Source of the DNA: Morinoia aosen
Taxonomy: Eukaryota > Arthropoda > Malacostraca > Amphipoda > Talitridae
Assembly (NCBI GenBank): GCA_030386875.1
Contig: CM059560.1
Coordinates: 43,008,757 to 43,072,756, forward strand
DNA: 64,000 bases
Direction: 5' to 3'
In this document: one piece after another, positions 14,049 to 26,976 of the stretch
Layout: each line of letters begins with the position of its first letter
Numbering within the stretch: position 1 is the first letter of the stretch
Made by a program: the position numbers and the translations under genes
Notes under the pieces: model-generated
The model's input: only the letters and a program-made list of their open reading frames with translations
The model's database searches: none
Told to the model about the DNA's origin: nothing

Positions 14049-14176
14049 GTACTCCTTTGTGCGCTGTAGAGATACCTTCTGTACTCCTTTGTGCGCTGTA
14101 GAGATACCTTCTGTACTCCTTTGTACGCTGTAGAGATACCTCGTGTACTCCTTTGTACGTTCTAGAGATATTTCCT
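14049..14176. repeat. Exemplar 4-monomer higher-order repeat (128 bp)
   Basis: Order alpha, alpha, gamma, delta. It is the shortest unit I examined closely and is followed directly by a 6-monomer unit. It can be derived from the 7-monomer unit by loss of three monomers (alpha, beta, alpha). Confidence 0.9.
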
Positions 14177-14368
14177 GTACTTCTTTGTGCGCTGTAGAGA
14201 TACCTTCTGTACTCCTTTGTGCGCTGTAGAGATACCTTCTGTACTCCTTTGTGCGCTGTAGAGATACCTTCTGTACTCCTTTGTGCGCTGTAGAGATACC
14301 TTCTGTACTCCTTTGTACGCTGTAGAGATACCTCGTGTACTCCATTGTACGTTCTATAGATATTTCCT
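14177..14368. repeat. Exemplar 6-monomer higher-order repeat (192 bp)
   Basis: Order: four alpha, gamma, delta. The first alpha has a gtacttc variant and the closing delta reads attgtacgttctatag, which breaks the usual TCTAGA. Both variants recur in the sister copies at 11.5-11.7 and 18.9-19.1 kb. Confidence 0.88.
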
Positions 14369-16877
14369 ATACTCCTTTGTGCGCTGTAGAGATACCTTCT
14401 GTACTCCTTTGTGCGCTGTAGAGATACCTTCTGTACTCCTTTGTGCGCTGTAGAGATACCTTCTGTACTCCTTTGTACGCTGTAGAGATACCTTCTGTAC
14501 TCCTTTGTGCGCTGTAGAGATACCTTCTGTACTCCTTTGTACGCTGTAGAGATACCTCGTGTACTCCTTTGTACGTTCTAGAGATATTTCCTGTACTCCT
14601 TTGTGCGCTGTAGAGATACCTTCTGTACTCCTTTGTGCGCTGTAGCGATACCTTCTGTACTCCTTTGTGCGCTGTAGAGATACCTTCTGTACTCCTTTGT
14701 GCGCTGTAGAGATACCTTCTGTACTCCTTTGTACGCTGTAGAGATACCTTCTGTACTCCTTTGTGCGCTGTAGAGATACCTTGTGTACTCATTTGTACGC
14801 TGTAGAGATACCTCGTGTACTCCTTTGTACGTTCTAGAGATATTTCCTGTACTCCTTTGTGCGCTGTAGAGATACCTTCTGTACTCCTTTGTGCGCTGTA
14901 GAGATACCTTCTGTACTCCTTTGTACGTTCTAGAGAAATTTCCTGTACTCCTTTGTACGCTGTAGAGATACCTTCTGTACTCCTTTGTGCGCTGTAGAGA
15001 TACCTTCTGTACTCCTTTGTACGCTGTAGAGATACCTCGTGTACTCCTTTGTGCGCTGCAGAGATACCTTTTGTACTCCTTTGTACGCTGTAGAGATACC
15101 TCGTGTACTCCTTTGTACGTTCTAGAGATATTTCCTGTACTCCTTTGTGCGCTGTAGAGATACCTTCTGTACTTCTTTGTGCGCTGTAGAGATACCTTCT
15201 GTACTCCTTTGTGCGCTGTAGAGATACCTTCTGTACTCCTTTGTGCGCTGTAGAGATACCTTCTGTACTCCTTTGTACGCTGTAGAGATACCTCGTGTAC
15301 TCCTTTGTACGTTCTAGAGATATTTCCTGAACTCCTTTGTGCGCTGTAGAGATACCTTCTGTACTCCTTTGTGCGCTGTAGAGATACCTTCTGTACTCCT
15401 TTGTGCGCTGTAGAGATACCCTCTGTTTTCCTTTGTGCGCTGTAGAGATACCTTCTGTACTCCTTTGTACGCTGTAGAGATACCTCGTATACTCCTTTGT
15501 ACGTTCTAGAGATATTTCCTGTACTCCTTTGTGCGCTGTAGAGATACCTTCTGTACTCCTTTGTGCGCTGTAGAGATACCTTCTGTACTCCTTTGTACGC
15601 TGTAGAGATACCTTCTGTACTCCTTTGTGCGCTGTAGAGATACCTTCTGTACTCCTTTGTGCGCTGTAGAGATACCTTCTGTACTCTTTGTACGCTCTAG
15701 AGATACCTCGTGTACTCCTTTGTACGTTCTAGAGATATTTCCTGTACTCCTTTGTGCGCTGTAGAGATACCTTCTGTACTCCTTTGTGCGCTGTAGAGAT
15801 ACCTTCTGTACTCCTTTGTGCGCTGTAGAGATACCTTCTGTACTCCTTTGTGCGCTGTAGAGATACCTTCTGTACTCCTTTGTGCGCTGTAGAGATACCT
15901 TCTGTACTCCTTTGTACGCTGTAGAGATATTTCCTCTACTCCTTTGTGCGCTCTAGAGATACCTTCTGTACTCCTTTGTGCGCTGTAGAGATATTTCCTG
16001 TTCTCCTTTGGTTGCTGTAGAGATACCTTCTGTACTCCTTTGTGCGCTGTAGAGATACCTTCTGTACTCCTTTGTACGCTGTAGAGATACCTCGTGTACT
16101 CCTTTGTACGTTCCAGAGATATTTCCTGTGTTCCTTTTTGCGCTGTAGAGATACCTTCTGTACTCCTTTGTGCGCTGTAGAGATACCTTCTGTACTCCTT
16201 TGTGCGCTGTAGAGATACCTTCTGTACTCCTTTGTACGCTGTAGAGATACCTTCTGTACTCCTTTGTGCGCTGTAGAGATACCTTCTGTACTCCTTTGTA
16301 CGCTGTAGAGATACCTCGTGTACTCCTTTGTACGTTCTAGAGATATTTCCTGTACTCCTTTGTGCGCTTTTGAGATACCTTCTGTACTCCTTTGTGCGCT
16401 GTAGAGATACCTTCTGTACTCCTTTGTGCGCTGTAGAGATACCTTCTGTACTCCTTTGTACGCTGTAGAGATACCTTCTGTACTCCTTTGTGCGCTGTAG
16501 AGATACCTTCTGTACTCCTTTGTGCGCTGTAGAGATACCTCGTGTACTCCTTTGTACGTTCTAGAGATATTTCCTGTACTCCTTTGTGCGCTGTAGAGAT
16601 ACCTTCTGTACTCCTTTGTGCGCTGTAGAGATACCTTCTGTACTCCTTTGTACGCTGTAGAGGTACCTCGTGTACTCCTTTGTACGTTCTAGAGATATTT
16701 CCTGTACTCCTTTGTGCGCTGTAAAGATACCTTCTCTACTCCTTTGTGCGCTATAGAGATACCTTCTGTACTCCTTTGTGCGCTGTAGAGATACCTTCTG
16801 TACTCCTTTGTGCGCTGTAGAGATACCTTCTGTACTCCTTTGTGCGCTGTAGAGATACCTTCTGTACTCCTTTGCAC

Positions 16878-19800
16878 GCTGTAGAGATACCTCGTGTACT
16901 CCTTTGTACGTTCTAGAGATATTTCCTGTACTCCTTTGTGCGCTGTAGAGATACCTTCTGTACTCCTTTGTGCGCTGTAAAGATACCTTCTGTACTCCTT
17001 TGTACGTTCTAGAGAAATTTCCTGTACTCCTTTGAACGCTGTAGAGATACCTTCTGTACTCCTTTGTGCGCTGTAGAGATACCTTCTGTACTCCTTTGTA
17101 CGCTGTAGAGATACCTCGTGTACTCCTTTGTGCGCTGCAGAGATACCTTTTGTACTCCTTTGTACGCTGTAGAGATACCTCGTGTACTCCTTTGTACGTT
17201 CTAGAGATATTTCCTGTACTCCTTTGTGCGCTGTAGAGATACCTTCTGTACTTCTTTGTGCGCTGTAGAGATACCTTCTGTACTCCTTTGTGCGCTGTAG
17301 AGATACCTTCTGTACTCCTTTGTGCGCTGTAGAGATACCTTCTGTACTCCTTTGTACGCTGTAGAGATACCTCGTGTACTCCTTTGTACGTTCTAGAGAT
17401 ATTTCCTGAACTCCTTTGTGCGCTGTAGAGATACCTTCTGTACTCCTTTGTGCGCTGTAGAGATACCTTCTGTACTCCTTTGTGCGCTGTAGAGATACCC
17501 TCTGTTTTCCTTTGTGCGCTGTAGAGATACCTTCTGTACTCCTTTGTACGCTGTAGAGATACCTCGTGTACTCCTTTGTACGTTCTAGAGATATTTCCTG
17601 TACTCCTTTGTGCGCTGTAGAGATACCTTCTGTACTCCTTTGTGCGCTGTAGAGATACCTTCTGTACTCCTTTGTACGCTGTAGAGATACCTTCTGTACT
17701 CCTTTGTGCGCTGTAGAGATACCTTCTGTACTCCTTTGTGCGCTGTAGAGATACCTTCTGTACTCTTTGTACGCTCTAGAGATACCTCGTGTACTCCTTT
17801 GTACGTTCTAGAGATATTTCCTGTACTCCTTTGTGCGCTGTAGAGATACCTTCTGTACTCCTTTGTGCGCTGTAGAGGTACCTTCTGTACTCCTTTGTGC
17901 GCTGTAGAGATACCTTCTGTACTCCTTTGTGCGCTGTAGAGATACCTTCTGTACTCCTTTGTGCGCTGTAGAGATACCTTCTGTACTCCTTTGTACGCTG
18001 TAGAGATACCTCGTGTACTCCTTTGTGCGCTGTAGAGATACCTTCTGTACTCCTTTGTGCGCTGTAGAGATACCTTCTGTACTCCTTTGTGCGCTGTAGA
18101 GATACCTTCTGTACTCCTTTGTACGTTCTAGAGATATTTCCTCTACTCCTTTGTGCGCTCTAGAGATACCTTCTGTACTCCTTTGTGCGCTGTAGAGATA
18201 TTTCCTGTTCTCCTTTGGTTGCTGTAGAGATACCTTCTGTACTCCTTTGTGCGCTGTAGAGATACCTTCTGTACTCCTTTGTACGCTGTAGAGATACCTC
18301 GTGTACTCCTTTGTACGTTCCAGAGATATTTCCTGTGTTCCTTTTTGCGCTGTAGAGATACCTTCTGTACTCCTTTGTGCGCTGTAGAGATACCTTCTGT
18401 ACTCCTTTGTGCGCTGTAGAGATACCTTCTGTACTCCTTTGTACGCTGTAGAGATACCTTCTGTACTCCTTTGTGCGCTGTAGAGATACCTTCTGTACTC
18501 CTTTGTACGCTGTAGAGATACCTCGTGTACTCCTTTGTACGTTCTAGAGATATTTCCTGTACTCCTTTGTGCGCTTTTGAGATACCTTCTGTACTCCTTT
18601 GTGCGCTGTAGAGATACCTTCTGTACTCCTTTGTGCGCTGTAGAGATACCTTCTGTACTCCTTTGTACGCTGTAGAGATACCTTCTGTACTCCTTTGTGC
18701 GCTGTAGAGATACCTTCTGTACTCCTTTGTACGCTGTAGAGACACCTCGTGTACTCCTTTGTACGTTCTAGAGATATTTCCTGTACTCCTTTGTGCGCTG
18801 TAGAGATACCTTCTGTACTCCTTTGTGCGCTGTAGAGATACCTTCTGTACTCCTTTGTACGCTGTAGAGATACCTCGTGTACTCCTTTGTACGTTCTAGA
18901 GATATTTCCTGTACTTCTTTGTGCGCTGTAGAGATACCTTCTGTACTCCTTTGTGCGCTGTAGAGATACCTTCTGTACTCCTTTGTGCGCTGTAGAGATA
19001 CCTTCTGTACTCCTTTGTGCGCTGTAGAGATACCTTCTGTACTCCTTTGTACGCTGTAGAGATACCTCGTGTACTCCATTGTACGTTCTATAGATATTTC
19101 CTGTACTCCTTTGTGCGCTGTAGAGATACCTTCTGTACTCCTTTGTGCGCTGTAGAGATACCTTCTGTACTCCTTTGTGCGCTGTAGAGATACCTTCTGT
19201 ACTCCTTTGTACGCTGTAGAGATACCTTCTGTACTCCTTTGTGCGCTGTAGAGATACCTTCTGTACTCCTTTGTACGCTGTAGAGATACCTCGTGTACTC
19301 CTTTGTACGTTCTAGAGATATTTCCTGTACTCCTTTGTGCGCTGTAGAGATACCTTCTGTACTCCTTTGTGCGCTGTAGCGATACCTTCTGTACTCCTTT
19401 GTGCGCTGTAGAGATACCTTCTGTACTCCTTTGTGCGCTGTAGAGATACCTTCTGTACTCCTTTGTACGCTGTAGAGATACCTTCTGTACTCCTTTGTGC
19501 GCTGTAGAGATACCTTGTGTACTCATTTGTACGCTCTAGAGATACCTCGTGTACTCCTTTGTACGTTCTAGAGATATTTCCTGTACTCCTTTGTGCGCTG
19601 TAGAGATACCTTCTGTACTCCTTTGTGCGCTGTAGAGATACCTTCTGTACTCCTTTGTACGTTCTAGAGAAATTTCCTGTACTCCTTTGTACGCTGTAGA
19701 GATACCTTCTGTACTCCTTTGTGCGCTGTAGAGATACCTTCTGTACTCCTTTGTACGCTGTAGAGATACCTCGTGTACTCCTTTGTGCGCTGCAGAGATA

Positions 19801-21739
19801 CCTTTTGTACTCCTTTGTACGCTGTAGAGATACCTCGTGTACTCCTTTGTACGTTCTAGAGATATTTCCTGTACTCCTTTGTGCGCTGTAGAGATACCTT
19901 CTGTACTTCTTTGTGCGCTGTAGAGATACCTTCTGTACTCCTTTGTGCGCTGTAGAGATACCTTCTGTACTCCTTTGTGCGCTGTAGAGATACCTTCTGT
20001 ACTCCTTTGTACGCTGTAGAGATACCTCGTGTACTCCTTTGTACGTTCTAGAGATATTTCCTGAACTCCTTTGTGCGCTGTAGAGATACCTTCTGTACTC
20101 CTTTGTGCGCTGTAGAGATACCTTCTGTACTCCTTTGTGCGCTGTAGAGATACCCTCTGTTTTCCTTTGTGCGCTGTAGAGATACCTTCTGTACTCCTTT
20201 GTACGCTGTAGAGATACCTCGTGTACTCCTTTGTACGTTCTAGAGATATTTCCTGTACTCCTTTGTGCGCTGTGGAGATACCTTCTGTACTCCTTTGTGC
20301 GCTGTAGAGATACCTTCTGTACTCCTTTGTACGCTGTAGAGATACCTTCTGTACTCCTTTGTGCGCTGCAGAGATACCTTCTGTACTCCTTTGTGCGCTG
20401 TAGAGATACCTTCTGTACTCTTTGTACGCTCTAGAGATACCTCGTGTACTCCTTTGTACGTTCTAGAGATATTTCCTGTACTCCTTTGTGCGCTGTAGAG
20501 ATACCTTCTGTACTCCTTTGTGCGCTGTAGAGATACCTTCTGTACTCCTTTGTGCGCTGTAGAGATACCTTCTGTACTCCTTTGTGCGCTGTAGAGATAC
20601 CTTCTGTACTCCTTTGTGCGCTGTAGAGATACCTTCTGTACTCCTTTGTACGCTGTAGAGATACCTCGTGTACTCCTTTGTGCGCTGTAGAGATACCTTC
20701 TGTACTCCTTTGTGCGCTGTAGAGATACCTTCTGTACTCCTTTGTGCGCTGTAGAGATACCTTCTGTACTCCTTTGTACGTTCTAGAGATATTTCCTCTA
20801 CTCCTTTGTGCGCTCTAGAGATACCTTCTGTACTCCTTTGTGCGCTGTAGAGATATTTCCTGTTCTCCTTTGGTTGCTGTAGAGATACCTTCTGTACTCC
20901 TTTGTGCGCTGTAGAGATACCTTCTGTACTCCTTTGTACGCTGTAGAGATACCTCGTGTACTCCTTTGTACGTTCCAGAGATATTTCCTGTGTTCCTTTT
21001 TGCGCTGTAGAGATACCTTCTGTACTCCTTTGTGCGCTGTAGAGATACCTTCTGTACTCCTTTGTGCGCTGTAGAGATACCTTCTGTACTCCTTTGTACG
21101 CTGTAGAGATACCTTCTGTACTCCTTTGTGCGCTGTAGAGATACCTTCTGTACTCCTTTGTACGCTGTAGAGATACCTCGTGTACTCCTTTGTACGTTCT
21201 AGAGATATTTCCTGTACTCCTTTGTGCGCTTTTGAGATACCTTCTGTACTCCTTTGTGCGCTGTAGAGATACCTTCTGTACTCCTTTGTGCGCTGTAGAG
21301 ATACCTTCTGTACTCCTTTGTACGCTGTAGAGATACCTTCTGTACTCCTTTGTGCGCTGTAGAGATACCTTCTGTACTCCTTTGTACGCTGTAGAGATAC
21401 CTCGTGTACTCCTTTGTACGTTCTAGAGATATTTCCTGTACTCCTTTGTGCGCTGTAGAGATACCTTCTGTACTCCTTTGTGCGCTGTAGAGATACCTTC
21501 TGTACTCCTTTGTACGCTGTAGAGATACCTCGTGTACTCCTTTGTACGTTCTAGAGATATTTCCTGTACTCCTTTGTGCGCTGTAAAGATACCTTCTCTA
21601 CTCCTTTGTGCGCTATAGAGATACCTTCTGTACTCCTTTGTGCGCTGTAGAGATACCTTCTGTACTCCTTTGTGCGCTGTAGAGATACCTTCTGTACTCC
21701 TTTGTGCGCTGTAGAGATACCTTCTGTACTCCTTTGCAC
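16878..21739. repeat. ~4.8-kb composite block, copy 2
   Basis: Markers lie at 17503 and 20158 (tgtttt), 17760 and 20415 (gtactctttg) and 18575 and 21230 (gcgcttttgag), each 2655 apart. Private variants pair its first half with the first half of copy 1 (gtagaggtacc at ~17.87 and ~13.14 kb; tttgaacgctg at ~17.03 and ~12.30 kb). They pair its second half with the second half of copy 1 (gtaaagat then ttctctactcc at 16721 and 21583). This supports duplication of the two-part block as a whole. Confidence 0.85.
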
Positions 21740-21950
21740 GCTGTAGAGATACCTCGTGTACTCCTTTGTGCGCTGTAGAGATACCTTCTGTACTCCTTTG
21801 TGCGCTGTAGAGATACCTTCTGTACTCCTTTGTGCGCTGTAGAGATACCTTCTGTACTCCTTTGTACGTTCTAGAGATATTTCCTGTACTCCTTTGTGCG
21901 CTGTAGAGATACCTTCTGTACTCCTTTGTGCGCTGTAGAGATACCTTCTG

Positions 21951-24511
21951 TAGTCCTTTGTGCGCTGTAGCGATACCTTCTGTACTCATTTGTGCGCTGT
22001 AGAGATACCTTCTGTACTCCTTTGTGCGCTGTAGAGATACCTTCTGTACTCCTTTGTACGCTGTATAGATACCTCGTGTACTCATTTGTGCACTGTAGAG
22101 ATACCTTCTGTACTCCTTTGTGCGCTGTAGAGATACCTTCTGTACTCCTTTGTACGTTCTAGAGATATTTCCTGTACTCCTTTGTGCGCTGTAGAGATAC
22201 CTTCTGTACTCCTTTGTGCGCTATAGAGATACCTTCTGTACTCCTTTGTGCGCTGTAGAGATACCTTCTGTACTCCTTTGTACGCTGTAGAGATACCTCG
22301 TGTACTCCTTTGTACGTTCTAGAGATATTTCCTGTACTCCTTTGTGCGCTGTAGAGATACCTTCTGTACCCCTTTGTGCGCTGTAGAGATACCTTCTGTA
22401 CTCGTTCGTGCGCTGTAGAGATACCTTCTGTACTCCTTTGTACGCTGTAGAGATACCTTCTGTACTCCTTTGTGCGCTGTAGAGATACCTTCTGTACTCC
22501 TTTGTACGCTGTAGAGATACCTCGTGTACTCCTTTGTACGTTCTAGAGATATTTCCTGTACTCCTTTGTGCGCTGTAGAGATACCTTCTGTACTCCTTTG
22601 TGCGCTGTAGAGATACCTTCTGTACTCCTTTGTGCGCTGTAGAGATACATTCCGTACTCCTTTGTACGCTGTAGAGATACCTTCTGTACTCCTTTGTGCG
22701 CTGTAGAGATACCTTCTGTACTCCTTTGTACGCTGTAGAGATACCTCGTGTACTCCTTTTTTACGTTCTAGACATATTTACTGTACTCCTTTGTGCGCTG
22801 TAGAGATACCTTCTGTACTCCTTTGTGCGCTGTAGAGATACCTTCTGTACTCCTTTGTGCGCTGTAGAGATACCTTCTGTACTCCTTTGTACGCTGTAGA
22901 GATGCCTTCTGTACTCCTTTGTGCGCTGTAGAGATACCTTCTGTACTCCTTTGTACGCTGTAGAGATACCTCGTGTACTCCATTGTACGTTCTAGAGATA
23001 TTTCCTGTACTCCTTTGTGCGCTGTAGAGATACCTTCTGTACTCCTTTGTGCGCTGTAGAGATACCTTCTGTACTCCTTTGTGCGCTGTAGAGATACCTT
23101 CTGTACTCCTTTGTGCGCTGTAGAGATACCTTCTGTACTCCTTTGTGCGCTGTGGAGATACCTTCTGAACTCCTTTGTACGCTGTAGAGATACCTCGTGT
23201 ACTCCTTTGTACGTTCTAGAGATATTTCCTGTACTCCTTTGTGCGCTGTAGAGATACCTTCTGTACTCCTTTGTGCGCTGTAGAGATACCTTCTGTACTT
23301 CTTTGTGCGCTGTAAAGATACCTTCTGTACTCCTTTGTACGCTGTAGAGATACCTTCTGTACTCCTTTGTGCGCTGTAGAGATACCTTCTGTACTCCTTT
23401 GAACGCTGTAGAGATACCTCGTGTACTCCTTTGTACGTTCTAGAGATATTTCCTGTACTCCTTTGTGCGCTGTAGAGATACCTTCTGTACTCCTTTGTGC
23501 GCTGTAGAGATACCTTCTGTACTCCTTTGTGCGCTGTAGAGATACCTTCTGTACTCCTTTGTACGCTGTAGAGATACCTTCTGTACTCCTTTGTGCGCTG
23601 TAGAGATACCTTCTGTACTCCTTTGTACGCTGTAGAGATACCTCGTGTACTCCTTTGTACGTTCTAGAGATATTTCCTGTACTCCTTTGTGCGCTGTAGA
23701 GATACCTTCTGTACTCCTTTGTGCGCTGTAGAGATACCTTCTGTACTCCTTTGTACGTTCTAGAGATATTTCCTGTACTCCTTTGTACGCTGTAGAGATA
23801 CCTTCTGTACTCCTTTGTGCGCTGTAGAGATACCTTCTGTACTCCTTTGTACGCTGTAGAGATACCTCGTGTACTCCTTTGTGCGCTGTAGAGATACCTT
23901 CTGTACTCCTTTGTACGCTGTAGAGATACCTCGTGTACTCCTTTGTACGTTCTAGAGATATTTCCTGTACTCCTTTGTGCGCTGTAGAGATACCTTCTGT
24001 ACTCCTTTGTGCGCTGTAGAGATACCTTCTGTACTCCTTTGTGCGCTGTAGAGATACCTTCTGTACTCCTTTGTGCGCTGTAGAGATACCTTCTGTACTC
24101 CTTTGTACGCTGTAGAGATACCTCGTGTACTCCTTTGTACGTTCTAGAGATATTTCCTGTACTCCTTTGTGCGCTGTAGAGATACCTTCTGTACTCCTTT
24201 GTGCGCTGTAGAGATACCCTCTGTACTCCTTTGTGCGCTGTAGAGATACCTTCTGTACTCCTTTGTGCGCTGTAGAGATACCTTCTGTACTCCTTTGTAC
24301 GCTGTAGAGATACCTTCTGTACTCCTTTGTGCGCTGTAGAGATACCTTCTGTACTCCTTTGTGCGCTGTAGAGATACCTTCTGTACTCCTTTGTGCGCTG
24401 TAGAGATACCTTCTGTACTCCTTTGTACGTTCTAGAGATATTTCCTGTACTCCTTTGTGCGCTGTAGAGATACCTTCTGTACTCCTTTGTGCGCTGTAGA
24501 GATACCTTCTG
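21951..24511. repeat. ~2.5-kb block, copy 1 (2561 bp)
   Basis: Bounded here by the rare tagtcc variant (A3 then G) at 21951 and 24512. Carries the 33-bp delta with cttttttacg at 22756 and a gatgcc variant at 22901. It is the most diverged of the three full copies, with private changes near 22222 (ctatag), 22367 (tacccc) and 22403 (gttcgtg). Confidence 0.85.
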
Positions 24512-26976
24512 TAGTCCTTTGTGCGCTGTAGAGATACCTTCTGTACTCATTTGTGCGCTGTAGAGATACCTTCTGTACTCCTTTGTGCGCTGTAGAGATA
24601 CCTTCTGCACTCCTTTGTACGCTGTATAGATACCTCGTGTACTCCTTTGTGCGCTGTAGAGATACCTTCTGTACTCCTTTGTGCGCTGTAGAGATACCTT
24701 CTGTACTCCTTTGTACGTTCTAGAGATATTTCCTGTACTCCTTTGTGCGCTGTAGAGATACCTTCTGTACTCCTTTGTGCGCTGTAGAGATACCTTCTGT
24801 ACTCCTTTGTGCGCTGTAGAGATACCTTCTGTACTCCTTTGTACGTTCTAGAGTTATTTCCTAAACTCCTTTGTGCGCTGTAGAGATACCTTCTGTACTC
24901 CTTTGTACGCTGTAGAGATACCTTCTGTACTCCTTTGTGCGCTGTAGAGATACCTTCTGTACTTCTTTGTACGCTGTAGAGATACCTCGTGTACTCCTTT
25001 GTACGTTCTAGAGATATTTCCTGTACTCCTTTGTGCGCTGTAGAGATACCTTCTGTACTCCTTGGTGCGCTGTAGAGATACCTTCTGTACTCCTTTGTGC
25101 GCTGTAGAGATACCTTCCGTACTCCTTTGTACGCTGTAGAGATACCTTCTGTACTCCTTTGTGCGCTGTAGAGATACCTTCTGTACTCCTTTGTACGCTG
25201 TAGAGATACCTCGTGTACTCCTTTTTTACGTTCTAGACATATTTACTGTACTCCTTTGTGCGCTGTAGAGATACCTTCTGTACTCCTTTGTGCGCTGTAG
25301 AGATACCTTCTGTACTCCTTTGTGCGCTGTAGAGATACCTTCTGTACTCCTTTGTACGCTGTAGAGATGCCTTCTGTACTCCTTTGTGCGCTGTAGAGAT
25401 ACCTTCTGTACTCCTTTGTACGCTGTAGAGATACCTCGTGTACTCCATTGTACGTTCTAGAGATATTTCCTGTACTCCTTTGTGCGCTGTAGAGATACCT
25501 TCTGTACTCCTTTGTGCGCTGTAGAGATACCTTCTGTACTCCTTTGTGCGCTGTAGAGATACCTTCTGTACTCCTTTGTGCGCTGTAGAGATACCTTCTG
25601 TACTCCTTTGTGCGCTGTGGAGATACCTTCTGAACTCCTTTGTACGCTGTAGAGATACCTCGTGTACTCCTTTGTACGTTCTAGAGATATTTCCTGTACT
25701 CCTTTGTGCGCTGTAGAGATACCTTCTGTACTCCTTTGTGCGCTGTAGAGATACCTTCTGTACTTCTTTGTGCGCTGTAAAGATACCTTCTGTACTCCTT
25801 TGTACGCTGTAGAGATACCTTCTGTACTCCTTTGTGCGCTGTAGAGATACCTTCTGTACTCCTTTGAACGCTGTAGAGATACCTCGTGTACTCCTTTGTA
25901 CGTTCTAGAGATATTTCCTGTACTCCTTTGTGCGCTGTAGAGATACCTTCTGTACTCCTTTGTGCGCTGTAGAGATACCTTCTGTACTCCTTTGTGCGCT
26001 GTAGAGATACCTTCTGTACTCCTTTGTACGCTGTAGAGATACCTTCTGTACTCCTTTGTGCGCTGTAGAGATACCTTCTGTACTCCTTTGTACGCTGTAG
26101 AGATACCTCGTGTACTCCTTTGTACGTTCTAGAGATATTTCCTGTACTCCTTTGTGCGCTGTAGAGATACCTTCTGTACTCCTTTGTGCGCTGTAGAGAT
26201 ACCTTCTGTACTCCTTTGTACGTTCTAGAGATATTTCCTGTACTCCTTTGTACGCTGTAGAGATACCTTCTGTACTCCTTTGTGCGCTGTAGAGATACCT
26301 TCTGTACTCCTTTGTACGCTGTAGAGATACCTCGTGTACTCCTTTGTGCGCTGTAGAGATACCTTCTGTACTCCTTTGTACGCTGTAGAGATACCTCGTG
26401 TACTCCTTTGTACGTTCTAGAGATATTTCCTGTACTCCTTTGTGCGCTGTAGAGATACCTTCTGTACTCCTTTGTGCGCTGTAGAGATACCTTCTGTACT
26501 CCTTTGTGCGCTGTAGAGATACCTTCTGTACTCCTTTGTGCGCTGTAGAGATACCTTCTGTACTCCTTTGTACGCTGTAGAGATACCTCGTGTACTCCTT
26601 TGTACGTTCTAGAGATATTTCCTGTACTCCTTTGTGCGCTGTAGAGATACCTTCTGTACTCCTTTGTGCGCTGTAGAGATACCCTCTGTACTCCTTTGTG
26701 CGCTGTAGAGATACCTTCTGTACTCCTTTGTGCGCTGTAGAGATACCTTCTGTACTCCTTTGTACGCTGTAGAGATACCTTCTGTACTCCTTTGTGCGCT
26801 GTAGAGATACCTTCTGTACTCCTTTGTGCGCTGTAGAGATACCTTCTGTACTCCTTTGTGCGCTGTAGAGATACCTTCTGTACTCCTTTGTACGTTCTAG
26901 AGATATTTCCTGTACTCCTTTGTGCGCTGTAGAGATACCTTCTGTACTCCTTTGTGCGCTGTAGAGATACCTTCTG
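24512..26976. repeat. ~2.5-kb block, copy 2 (2465 bp)
   Basis: Begins at the tagtcc marker and repeats the cttttttacg (25221), gatgcc (25366) and agttatttcctaaac (~24853) markers. The next copy carries the same agttatttcctaaac at 27318. An open minus-strand frame of 464 residues in this copy is residue-for-residue the same as one in copy 1, showing very recent homogenisation. Confidence 0.88.

Larger units (their letters stand above)
12144..16877. repeat. ~4.8-kb composite block, copy 1
   Basis: Contains two diverged ~2.65-kb halves. Shared markers repeat inside it: the tgtttt variant at 12769 and 15424, the one-base-short gtactctttg monomer at 13026 and 15681 (both offset 2655), and gcgcttttgag near 13841 and 16368 (2527, because the second half lacks four monomers near 15.93 kb). 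The whole block is matched by 16878-21739 at an offset of 4734, rising to 4862 after that four-monomer difference. Confidence 0.85.

Noticed and set aside
20231-20434. Short plus-strand frames (60-67 residues, cysteine-rich peptide), also at 1734, 40316, 41435, 43876 and 52596
   Set aside because: They arise where a point change or indel removes the usual plus-strand TAG for a few monomers. No start context or conservation beyond the monomer itself.
23216-24610. 464-residue minus-strand frame repeated at 25681 and 27985, as a three-gene family
   Set aside because: The identity belongs to the DNA block as a whole, inside and outside the frame. No flanking promoter, terminator or splice signals differ from the rest of the array.
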